NCBI GenBank assembly: GCA_964404065.1
Contig: CAYOIP010000030.1
Span: 1-12,774 of the forward strand
Direction of reading: 5' to 3'
Origin: UBA7396 sp964404065
GTDB taxonomy: Bacteria > Patescibacteriota > Gracilibacteria > BD1-5 > UBA6164
Length of the DNA stretch: 12,774 nt
In this document: positions 1-6,796 of the stretch, piece by piece
How positions within the stretch are numbered: position 1 is the first letter of the stretch
How the letters are laid out: the number at the start of each line of letters is the position of its first letter
Notes under the pieces: generated by a model
What the model saw: the letters and a program-made list of their open reading frames with translations, nothing else
Told to the model about the DNA's origin: nothing
The model's database searches: none
Program-made: the position numbers and the translations under genes

Positions 1-40
1 TAAAAAAAGTGAAATGGGTTTTTATTTCCATTCCACTTTT
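1..40 (-). terminator. Rho-independent terminator of the secreted-protein gene
   Basis: The arms AAAAGTGAAATGG (5-17) and CCATTCCACTTTT (28-40) pair over 13 bp with one mismatch around a 10-nt loop. Read on the minus strand the stem is followed by seven T residues (8 to 2). It lies 29 bp beyond the stop codon of the minus-strand gene ending at 69. In the plus direction the T-tract is short, so it probably works mainly for the minus strand. Confidence 0.75.
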
Positions 41-53
41 CAGGGGACAGTTC

Positions 54-71
54 AATTTGGAAGTTTTTTTA
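54..71. repeat. 18-bp direct repeat, copy 1
   Basis: AATTTGGAAGTTTTTTTA is identical to 1468-1485. In both copies the last three bases (TTA) are the minus-strand TAA stop codon of a gene, 69-71 here and 1483-1485 in the other copy. The other copy is the right half of a perfect terminator palindrome, while this copy lacks the matching left half. The two copies bracket the secreted-protein gene. Confidence 0.7.
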
Positions 72-1379
72 TTTTCAGTAATTAACTCTTAAAAATTCAT
101 TAATTTTATCTAGTAGTAAAATTCAATTTGAAATTCTAGAAACTAACTCTCTTACTTCAGTATATCATTCAGCTTCTTTTTGTATGATCCATCTTGCATA
201 AACATGTCAATCAGTAGTTCAAGTTTCAACTATTCTATTTAATTCTCAAACTAAATCTCAAACAGTTACATTTATAATATTTGATGATTTTTCAATTCAA
301 TTATACTTACAAATAACTTTATTTGCGTATAGTCAAGCAGTTTGAACTGAATTTACTTCTATTATTCATCAAGTTCATTCAAGATTTCAATTAAAATTAT
401 TATTTACTTTTGCATAACAATTTGTTCATCAATTTGAATTCCATGTAAAAACTACACTTCATCAAATCATAATAATTGTTTTATCTACTGAAAGATTTGG
501 AATTGTACTTAAAGAGGATGATGAAGAAGTAGTTACTCAAGGATTAGTCCATTCACTATATGGAATACAAGCTCCAACAATAGTAGGATTTGCAGATGGA
601 TTTGTAGAAGTTGGAGGTAGTCAATTTACAGAACATCATCATCATATACTACAAGAATATCTTTGAGTTCAAAATTTATCTAATATTTGTCTATTACAAG
701 CAGTAATTCAGTTTCAATTAACTAGATTTACATAACTTGGAGAGCTTGAATTACTTGAATTTCATGATGTATTACTTGATGATGAAGAAGAATTTGAAGA
801 AGTATTACAACTATCAGTTAATTCACAAAAAAAACTATCAACTTCATTGTTTGTTGTATATCTTTGTTTAATATTATTTATTCAATTTTTTAAATATGTA
901 ACCATTTGTGTTACAGTAGTATTCGATGAATATTTATTTCATAAAGTATTTATTTTTGCTAGTATCGTATCTAGAGTACTTTGAAAATTACTAGTATTAT
1001 TTAAACCTTCAATTCTACTTAAAAATATGTCAAGTTTTGCTTTATTTGGTACTGAAGATGAAGTTTCTGAATTCGCTTGCGTAGTTGTATAACTAGTAGA
1101 ACTATATGAACTACTTCAGTCAAGATTACATGATGTTCAAGAACATAAAAAATAGTAATAAGAATTGTTATAATAAAAACATTCACTTCTTGTATAACTT
1201 GAATATTGTTGATTATAAATATCTCTATTACTCAAACATAATGAACTAGATGTATATGGATCTGAGATAACATATCAATTATTTTCTCTTTCTGAGACTT
1301 GTGATTGAGTAAGTGTTGTATCTGCATAAACACTACTTATAAAAAGAAAAGACAAAAGTAATAAGATTTTATTTTTCAT
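69..1379 (-). CDS. Secreted Ser/Asn-rich protein with Ig-like domain
   Basis: This 436-aa frame is open only with UGA as glycine and stops at TAA. Residues 1-19 form a classical signal peptide: Lys-positive start, Leu/Phe/Ile core, and a VYA-D site giving cleavage after Ala19. The mature part begins with a Cys- and Tyr-containing region (35-100). A predicted helical stretch follows at 112-175, then a Ser/Asn low-complexity linker (192-216) and a second Cys-containing segment (226-272). Residues 294-374 look like the Ig-like domain common in exported Patescibacteria proteins, with a TW core (W313), a Cys pair (C321, C357) and a closing VTV strand. The C-terminus (377-436) is probably helical. 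No anchor or sorting motif is visible, so it is likely exported and may act at the surface. Its own promoter-like site and terminator suggest single-gene expression. I do not recognise a specific function. Confidence 0.85.
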
Positions 1380-1419
1380 AATTTTTAAATTATATATTAA
1401 GTTTAAAATAAACATATAA

Positions 1420-1446
1420 ATTATATTTATTAATCCTTTTAGTCAA
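1420..1446 (-). promoter_or_regulatory. Candidate sigma-70 type promoter for the secreted protein
   Basis: On the minus strand TTGACT (1446-1441) is followed after 15 bp by TATAAT (1425-1420), about 40 bp before the ATG at 1379. Both hexamers are close to consensus, but the spacer is short. The site lies just past the ybaB terminator, where a new promoter would be expected. Confidence 0.55.
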
Positions 1447-1454
1447 ATTTTGAT

Positions 1455-1484
1455 AAAAAAACTTCCAAATTTGGAAGTTTTTTT
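1455..1484. terminator. Perfect-palindrome terminator after ybaB
   Basis: Seven A, CTTCCAAA, TTTGGAAG and seven T make a perfect 30-bp inverted repeat, so a hairpin with a U-tract can form in either direction. It overlaps the last bases of the ybaB stop codon (1483-1485). It separates ybaB from the secreted-protein gene on the same strand. The right half is repeated at 54-71. Confidence 0.8.
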
Positions 1485-1485
1485 A
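1468..1485. repeat. 18-bp direct repeat, copy 2
   Basis: AATTTGGAAGTTTTTTTA is identical to 54-71. It forms the right half of the ybaB terminator and carries the ybaB stop codon at its end. Confidence 0.7.
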
Positions 1486-1812
1486 CATACCCGGAAGTCA
1501 TCCTGCCGGCATATTAAGTCACATTTGAGACATAACTCATTGCATCTTAGATGCTGCAACTTCTTGAGATTTTTTTACTCATTTATTAACAGCTTGCATA
1601 ATAGCTTCTTCTAATATTTTTTTCTGAGCTTCATTTAATCAAGGAATTAAATCTAGAGTTTCAAAATCAACTTTTTCAACTTTCATTTCTCCATTAACTG
1701 AAACTACAAGTCCAGAAACTTCAGCTTCTATAATAGTATTTTCTAATTCTTTTTTAATTTTCATAGCTTCTTGTTGAAGTTTCATTAATTTTCACATTTC
1801 TGACATGTCCAT
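1483..1812 (-). CDS. ybaB: YbaB/EbfC family nucleoid-associated protein
   Basis: The 109-aa product matches the YbaB/EbfC family in length and layout. A helical N-terminus rich in Met, Lys and Gln (MGKLMKLQQEAMKIKKELEN) leads into the family core EVSGLVVSVNGEMKVEKVDF (31-50), then a long second helix (about 60-90), and a Met/Gly/Pro tail. Family members are dimeric DNA-binding proteins of the nucleoid, often encoded beside dnaX and recR, which are not seen here. ATG at 1812 is used as start. A second ATG two codons inside (1806) is equally possible, and neither has a Shine-Dalgarno sequence. The TAA stop overlaps the terminator palindrome. A promoter-like site lies at 1862-1889, divergent from the acidic-protein gene. 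Confidence 0.9.
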
Positions 1813-1861
1813 ATTTATAGTAGTTATAATTTAAATTATTTTTATAAAAAATTGTGGGGTA

Positions 1862-1889
1862 ATTATATTTTTTTGTCATTTTTTTGCAA
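1862..1889 (-). promoter_or_regulatory. Candidate ybaB promoter
   Basis: On the minus strand TTGCAA (1889-1884), a 16-bp spacer and a perfect TATAAT (1867-1862) lie about 50 bp before the ybaB ATG. The -35 hexamer is itself a palindrome and is shared with the plus-strand promoter at 1884-1912. Confidence 0.65.
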
Positions 1890-1912
1890 ATAAAAATAAT
1901 TTGTGCTAGAAT
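1884..1912 (+). promoter_or_regulatory. Candidate extended -10 promoter for the acidic protein/pilT unit
   Basis: TTGCAA (1884-1889), a 17-bp spacer and TAGAAT (1907-1912), with the extended -10 dinucleotide TG at 1904-1905. The ATG of the next gene is 33 bp downstream. This is one of the best promoter matches in the window. Its -35 is the same six bases used by the ybaB promoter on the other strand. Confidence 0.7.
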
Positions 1913-1945
1913 ATACTTGTATTTTAATTTTTTAAATTAATTTTT

Positions 1946-2656
1946 ATGACAACTTTAGCAACAGATAAAGAAGAAGATTTAATTATTTTATCAGATGATA
2001 CTTCTTCAAATGATACTTCTATTATGGATTTTGATTTTGGTCAAGTTCAAGCTTCAACTGAAACTACTACTGATTTATCCCCAGTTCAAACTACTGATGA
2101 ATTTGTTTTAGATTTTGGTGATACTAAAACTGAGGAGGTTACAACAGATTTTAGTTTAGAAGATAATAATTTAAAATTATCAGAAACGAAAGAAGAAGTT
2201 TCTTTCGGACAAGATTTATTTTGAGATTCTACAGAATCAACAGAAGCTACTTTAGAAGTTGCTAGCCAATCTTCTACTTGAATGGATTTTTCTTTTGATG
2301 GAGAGGTTTCAGCTAAATCTCAAGATGCAGAAATTTGAGCTTTAACTACTAGTGTAGAAGAAACTTCATTTGATAGAAATGCTATTTTAGATGAAGCTAT
2401 TGCTAAAATGCAAACAAGAAAATCTTCTATTTCTAGTTCAAAATCATCAAAACAATCAAAAGTAGATGAATTAAATGAACAAATTGCATCTTTAAAATCT
2501 CAAGTTTCAGATTTAGAATGAGAAATTAAAGATTTAGAAAAAGAAGACTCAGCTCTAGATTTAGATATTTCTTCTATTGAAAAAATGAAAACTAGTGTTT
2601 TAGAAATCTCAACAGATAGACCAAGAAAACATAATTTAAACAATATAAAAAAATAA
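1946..2656 (+). CDS. Acidic low-complexity protein with C-terminal coiled coil
   Basis: This 236-aa protein is read through internal TGA glycines and ends at TAA. It has no signal peptide or membrane segment, so it is probably cytoplasmic. The first 130 residues are rich in Asp, Glu, Ser and Thr, look disordered, and repeat a short aromatic-acidic motif (MDFDFGQ, VLDFGD, SFGQDLFGD, MDFSFDGE). A Ser/Lys patch (about 157-168, SSISSSKSSKQSK) precedes a heptad-like helix at about 170-215. The basic tail ends in RPRKHNLNNIKK. A strong promoter lies just upstream, and no terminator separates it from pilT 95 bp downstream, so cotranscription is likely. A scaffold or regulator for the pilus motor is possible by context only. 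I do not recognise a family. Confidence 0.8.
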
Positions 2657-2690
2657 TTGATTTTAAATTAGGAATTAATCTTTAAATTAT

Positions 2691-2708
2691 TATAATTTGT
2701 TTTATAAT
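2691..2708 (+). promoter_or_regulatory. Possible -10 elements before pilT
   Basis: Two TATAAT hexamers (2691-2696 and 2703-2708) lie 44-61 bp before the pilT start. Neither has a convincing -35 at the right distance, and such hexamers arise easily in AT-rich DNA. Any promoter here would be secondary to the one at 1884-1912. Confidence 0.25.
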
Positions 2709-2751
2709 TTTTTAACTTTTAATTTCTATTTTATTTTTTAATTTTCTACTT

Positions 2752-3795
2752 ATGGCTAATTTAACTATTTGACCAATTTTGGACCATTGTATAAAAATTT
2801 GAGCTTCAGATATACATATGTGTGAATGAGAAAATATTTGATTTAGAGTTCATGGTGAGCTTTGAAAAGTTTCTGGAACACCACTTGATACTATGAAAAC
2901 TCGTCAAATATTACTTGAACTTTTAAATGATAATAAAGAAGCAGCGCGTGAGTTTCTTGATAAAAGAGATGCAGACTTTGCTTACATACATACTGACTGA
3001 ACTCCATTCAGAGTAAATGCATTTTTTAAACTTTGAAAAATAGCATTTGTAATGAGAAAAATTGCTTCAACTCCAAAAACTATTGAAGAACTTTGACTTC
3101 CAAGATGAGTAGAAAAATTTACAAAAGCAAAATGAGGACTTATTTTAGTTACTGGACCAACTTGAAGCTGAAAATCTACTTCTATGATTTCAGTTCTTGA
3201 TGCTATAAATAAAACAAGAAGAGAACATATTTTAACTATTGAAGATCCAACAGAGTTTATTTTTAAAGATGATAAATCAATTTTCTCTCAAAGAGAAATT
3301 GGAAAAGATACAAAATCTTTTGCTTCAGCTCTAAGAGCAGCAATGAGAGAAGATCCAGATATAGTAATGGTTTGAGAAATGAGAGATAAAGAAACTGTTG
3401 AAGCAGCTATGGAATTAGCTGAAACTGGGCATTTAGTTATTTCTACTTTGCATACTGCTGGATCTGTTGCAACTATTACTCGTTTGGTAAATTTCTTCCA
3501 TCCAGAATTACAACACTCTGTTAGATATAAACTTTGAGATATATTATTTTGAGTTTTATCTCAAAGACTTATTCCAAAGATTTGAGGATGAAGAGTTTGA
3601 ATTTATGAAGTTATGATGATGACTCCTTGAATAAGAAATTTAATTCGTTCTTGAGATTTAGTTCAAATAAATAACGCAATTGAGATGTGACAATCTGAAT
3701 GAATGATTACTATGAAAAATTATGCAGATAATTTGAGAGATAAATGAATTGTTAATGAGGAAGATTATATAAATTATTTTATTGATGAGATGTAA
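2752..3795 (+). CDS. pilT: PilT-type ATPase (type IV pilus retraction motor)
   Basis: The 347-aa product has the length and all the motifs of the PilT/PilU branch of GspE-like secretion ATPases, hexameric motors at the inner face of the membrane. Visible motifs: N-terminal ASDIHM (residues 18-23), Walker A GPTGSGKST (135-143, Lys141), Asp box TIEDPTEF, Walker B DIVMVGE (203-209, Glu209), His box GHLVISTLHT (226-235), and the PilT-specific GIRNLIRSG (293-301), a variant of AIRNLIRE. Of 31 glycines, 23 are TGA, including two in the Walker A loop, so the standard code would destroy the protein. ATG at 2752 gives the normal PilT N-terminus. The gene follows the acidic protein and ends before a strong terminator. 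A second PilT paralogue lies at 10996-12096. Retraction rather than assembly is inferred from the GIRNLIR motif and the short N-terminus. Confidence 0.95.
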
Positions 3796-3838
3796 AAAGA
3801 TTTGAAAAGATTTCCTTTTTGAAAAAAAATGTATTTTT

Positions 3839-3873
3839 GTAGAGATAAAGCATTGCTTTATCTCTACTTTTTT
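3839..3873 (+). terminator. Strong Rho-independent terminator after pilT
   Basis: GTAGAGATAAAG (3839-3850) and CTTTATCTCTAC (3856-3867) form a perfect 12-bp stem with a 5-nt loop, followed by six T. It sits 43 bp after the pilT stop and 34 bp before argS. Confidence 0.9.
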
Positions 3874-3880
3874 ATATAAT
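3853..3880 (+). promoter_or_regulatory. Candidate argS promoter inside the terminator
   Basis: TTGCTT (3853-3858), within the loop and right arm of the preceding hairpin, lies 16 bp before a perfect TATAAT (3875-3880). The argS ATG is 27 bp downstream. The -10 is perfect but the -35 matches only in TTG, so the assignment is moderate. Confidence 0.45.
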
Positions 3881-3906
3881 CAAAAAAATATTTTTAATAC
3901 TAAATT

Positions 3907-5772
3907 ATGAACATAATTAAAACTAAACTTTCACAAATTTTAAAAAATACTATAAAAGAACTTTATAATATTGAAATTGAAGAAATAAAACTAGAAAATC
4001 CACCAAAAAAAGAACTTGGGGATTTTTGTTTTGGTCCTTTTTTGCTTGCAAAATCTGTCTGAAAAAATCCTGCAATTATATCAAATGAACTTAAAGATTA
4101 TTTTTTAAGTCCGGACTTTACTTTAAAAATGGGACAAAACTATAATTTAAACTCAAATTATAATAGTTTAGATAAGTCCGGACTTTTTGAAGATGTTTCA
4201 GTTGCCGGACCGTATCTAAATTTTAAACTAAGTTTTTCTTTTTATAGTGAGCTTTTTAAAAATTATAAATTAAGTATCCCAAATATTTGAAACTGAAAAA
4301 AAATAGTTGTTGATTATATTGGGATGAATGTTTGAAAACCCATGCATATATGACATATGTGTACTCCAAATCAAGGTCAAATTACTTGTAATTTATTTAG
4401 AATTTTAGGTTTTGAAGTAATCTGAGATAGTCATTTATGAGATTGGTGAATAATTTTTGGAAAATTAATTTTGGCTTACAAAATGTGGTGAAATGAAGAA
4501 AAATTAAAGGAAAATGCTGTTAATTATTTACTTGAACTTTATATAAAAATTACTCAGGAAACTGAAAAAAATCTTGATTTAGAGGAACAAACAAGACAAG
4601 AATTTAAAAAATTGTCAGAGGGGAATAAAGAATCTATAGATTTATGGCAAAAATTTACTAGCTATAGTATTTCTGCTATGCAAATTCAGCTTGATAGATT
4701 AAATGTAAAGCCAGATTTTGATATTTGAGAAAGTTTTTATGAAGGTTTATGATTACCAAAGATGTGAAACTATCCAGATTTAAAATATAAAATGTCAGAT
4801 ATAGTTGATGAGTTAGTCCAAAAAAATATAGCAACAAAAAATGAAGACTGAAGTGTTTGAGTAATTTTTGATGAAAAAACTAAAATTCCAAGTTGTATTT
4901 TACAAAAAAGAGATGGAACTCATGGTTATCTTGCTTCAGATTTAGCAGCTATAAAATATAGAATGACAAATTGGAATCCAGAAAAAATTATTTATCATGT
5001 TGATGTTAGACAAGAACTTCATTTTAAACAAGCATTTGAAATATCAAAAAATGCTTGATGGTTAAATCCCCCTGTCATAAATGACATCCCCCTTATTAAG
5101 TGGGAACTAAAGGGAGATTGTAAATTATTTTTTGCTTGAAATGGATTTATTTCGCTGAAAGATGGAGCAATGAGTTCAAGAAAATGAAATATTATAAAAC
5201 TTGAAGATTTACTTGATGAGGCTGTTGAAAGAGCAAAGAAGATATTAAAAGAAAAAAGAGAAGATTTAGATGAATTGGACATAAATGAAATATCTGAAAT
5301 TATTTGAATTTGAGCAATAAAATACTGATATCTTTCAAAATCAAGAACTACTGATATGATTTTTGATTGGGATGAATTTATGACTTTTGAGTGAAATAGT
5401 TTTCCTTATGTAGCTTATTCTTATGTAAGAGCTTTAAGAATTTTAGAAAAATCTTGAATCTCTTTAGAAGAAATTAATAGTTTAAAAATAAATGAAAATT
5501 TTTCAAATCCAGAGCAAGTTTTGCTTTTTAAAGAAATTTCAGCATTAAATGAAATTTTGATTTCCGTTTCAGAAAATATTACTCATCATAATTTAGTAAT
5601 TTATGCTTACAATTTAGCAAAAAGTTTTTCAGCTTTTTATAATAGTGTAAATATATTATGAGAAGAAAATATGCAAAAAAAGATGTTAAATTTAAAACTA
5701 ATTAACTCATACATCGAGACTCAAAAATTAGTTTTTGAAGTTTTAGCTATAAAATTACCAACAAAAATGTAG
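3907..5772 (+). CDS. argS: Arginyl-tRNA synthetase
   Basis: The 621-aa class I synthetase attaches arginine to tRNA-Arg. The N-terminal Add1-like domain ends in DVSVAGPYLNFKL. The catalytic core starts with VDYIGMNVGKPMHIGHM, where the HIGH signature is residues 147-150 and its glycine is a TGA. GDSHLGDWG follows. Further on come the DLAAIKYR and YHVDVRQELHF core segments, the KMSK-like MSSRK (422-426), and the C-terminal helical anticodon-binding domain with YVAYSYVRALRIL and a terminal IETQKLVFEVLAIKLP. These fit ArgRS better than other HIGH enzymes. Two stretches look like in-frame insertions of palindromic DNA: about residues 68-93 (bases 4107-4185) and 387-404 (5065-5119), the latter between NAGWL and KLFFAGNG. 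The TAG stop is one base before the methyltransferase ATG, so the two genes are probably an operon. Confidence 0.95.
4107..4185. repeat. Pair of 12-bp palindromes flanking a hairpin inside argS
   Basis: AAGTCCGGACTT, a perfect palindrome, occurs at 4107-4118 and again at 4174-4185. Between them AAACTATAATTT (4137-4148) pairs with 4155-4169 apart from a 3-nt bulge, so the 79-bp segment has nested symmetry. It stays in frame and encodes an Asn-rich loop (SPDF...KSGLFE) in the variable part of the ArgRS N-terminal domain. Two degenerate copies of the 12-mer lie at 9475-9502. Confidence 0.7.
5065..5119. repeat. C-run/G-run bounded insert-like element inside argS
   Basis: The ends AATCCCCCT (5065-5073) and AGGGAGATT (5111-5119) are inverted with 8 of 9 matches. 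Inside are the palindrome TGTCATAAATGACA (5073-5086) and a second C-run CCCCCTT facing AAAGGGA. Its C-runs stand out in this AT-rich gene. The frame stays open and adds about 18 residues (NPPVINDIPLIKWELKGD) just before the family motif KLFFAGNG. It looks like an interspersed palindromic repeat captured in a coding region. Confidence 0.65.
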
Positions 5773-5773
5773 T

Positions 5774-6502
5774 ATGGAAAAAGTAAATTATGATAATTTT
5801 GCTGGAACGTTTTCAAGCTCTAGAGAATGAATGAAATGGGAAGAAATAGAGTATTTTTTAGAAAAATATACTGAAGAAATTGATGGGAAAAAAATACTTG
5901 ATGTTTGATGTGGAAATGGAAGATTACTTGAACATTTTCTAAAAAGCCAGTTTATAAATGACATAGATTATTTCTGAATTGATTCTTCAGCTTGAATGAT
6001 TTCAGAAGCAAAAAAGAAATTTTGAAGTGAGGATTTTTCAGTTTTAGATATGTTAGATTTAGATAAAATACCCCCCCCTCCTAGCCTCCCCCTGGCAGGG
6101 GAGGAACTGAATTCTCCCCCTGCCAGGGGGGAGTTAGAGGGGGGGCTTTTTGAAAGTGTTTTTTTTATTGCATCATTTCATCATTTATTAAATTTAGAAG
6201 AAAGATTAAGAGTTTTAAAAAATCTAAAAAAAATAGTAATTCCTTGAAGTTATATATTTATGACTAATTGGGCTTTGGAGAGTGAATTAAATAAAGAAAA
6301 ATATGAAAAATCATTTATTAAAAACTCACAAAATGAATTTTGAAGTAAAGATTTTAGCATCAAAATTTGAGAATTTGAAAGATTTTATCATAGTTTTTCA
6401 CTAGACGAATTAGAGTATTTATTTAAAGAAAGTTGATATGAAATAATAGAAAATAGATTATTTGAAAATGATAGAAATTTTGTGAGTATAATAAAAGCTT
6501 AG
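5774..6502 (+). CDS. SAM-dependent methyltransferase, Trm9/ALKBH8-like
   Basis: This 242-aa class I methyltransferase binds S-adenosylmethionine through motif I ILDVGCGNGR (41-50) and the acidic end of strand 2, FGID (67-70). The N-terminus YDNFAGTFSSSREGMKWEEIEYFL, the FIASFHHL motif (131-138) with the following RLRVLKNLKKIVIPGSYIFMTNWALE, and the late RFYHSFSLDELEYLFKESGYE resemble the Trm9/ALKBH8-like family that methylates modified wobble uridines in tRNA. The pairing with argS would suit a tRNA substrate, but the substrate is not proven. Residues 100-124 (PPPPSLPLAGEE...LEGG) have no place in the fold and come from a GC-rich palindrome at 6071-6146, sitting between motif II and the FESVFFIAS strand. 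The start ATG is one base after the argS stop. The gene ends AAA GCT TAG within a shared convergent hairpin. Confidence 0.88.
6071..6146. repeat. GC-rich palindromic element inside the methyltransferase gene
   Basis: This 76-bp block is almost the only GC-rich DNA in the window. The outer arms CCCCCCCTC and GAGGGGGGG pair over 9 bp. Inside are two more hairpins, CCTCCCC/GGGGAGG around CTGGCA and CTCCCCC/GGGGGGAG around TGCCA, giving a three-stem cruciform potential. It is translated in frame as a Pro/Gly/Glu-rich loop. Its composition, symmetry and position in an otherwise normal methyltransferase indicate an inserted miniature repeat. Confidence 0.8.
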
Positions 6503-6518
6503 GTTCTACCTAAGCTTT
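6494..6518. terminator. Shared convergent hairpin between methyltransferase and barstar genes
   Basis: AAAGCTTAGGT (6494-6504), loop TCT, ACCTAAGCTTT (6508-6518): a perfect 11-bp stem. Each arm contains the 3' end of one gene, AAA GCT TAG on both strands. T-tracts after the stem are interrupted in both directions, so termination may be imperfect. Confidence 0.6.
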
Positions 6519-6788
6519 CTTAAATTTTATATGTTTATTTTCATTTATAATTTCTTCAATTATATCAATGTTTTTTATGAGTTTTTTTGACTTGTCAAAG
6601 TTTTCCCAAATGAGAGTGAATTCTTCTCAGTTTCAAGTTACTCAAAATCATCACCAAAGTACATCATTTAGTGCGTCTAGATTTCTTCAAAAATCTAATT
6701 TGGATTTTCCTAAAAATAATAATTCTATTTTATCATAAAAGTCATCTAAGCTTTTTAGATGACTTCAATTTATTATAAAAGTTTTCAT
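6510..6788 (-). CDS. Barstar-family RNase inhibitor-like protein
   Basis: The 92-aa product has the size and central signature of the barstar family, FGRNLDALNDVLWGGFG (33-49). Barstar itself binds and blocks the RNase barnase through the LDALWD segment. The aspartates corresponding to barstar Asp35 and Asp39 are present as Asp38 and Asp42. The rest fits the small alpha/beta fold: MKTFIING strand at the start, TLIWENF strand near residue 58, and C-terminal helix. No barnase-like gene is visible in the window, so this is an orphan immunity protein here or has another partner. It starts 8 bp after the pilin stop on the same strand and is probably cotranscribed with it. An 11-bp stem hairpin lies within codons 8-17. 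Confidence 0.85.
6739..6765 (-). repeat. Hairpin in the barstar coding start
   Basis: AAGTCATCTAA (6739-6749) and TTAGATGACTT (6755-6765) form a perfect 11-bp stem with a 5-nt loop inside codons 8-17 of the barstar gene. In the mRNA it lies about 20 nt after the start codon and could slow early translation or uncouple it from the upstream pilin gene. Confidence 0.45.
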
Positions 6789-6796
6789 TATAAAAA

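Noticed and set aside
3184..3375. Short ORF or pseudogene fragment of a pilus ATPase
   Set aside because: It is only the TGA-free stretch of a complete PilT gene; all interruptions are TGA at glycine positions, so there is no decay.
4107..4185. CRISPR-like repeats
   Set aside because: Only two 12-bp copies with one intervening segment inside a conserved gene; no array and no cas gene.
5019..5282. Minus-strand 87-aa ORF over argS
   Set aside because: It is antisense to a clearly conserved ArgRS region including MSSRK and has no family features.
6071..6146. Rho-independent terminator inside the methyltransferase
   Set aside because: The stems are strong, and T-runs follow, but the conserved motifs after it (FIASFHHL and RFYHSFS) are in frame, so it must be read through for a working protein.
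6050..6247. Separate small Pro-rich gene starting at 6050
   Set aside because: It is the same frame as the methyltransferase, and motifs before and after it belong to one fold.
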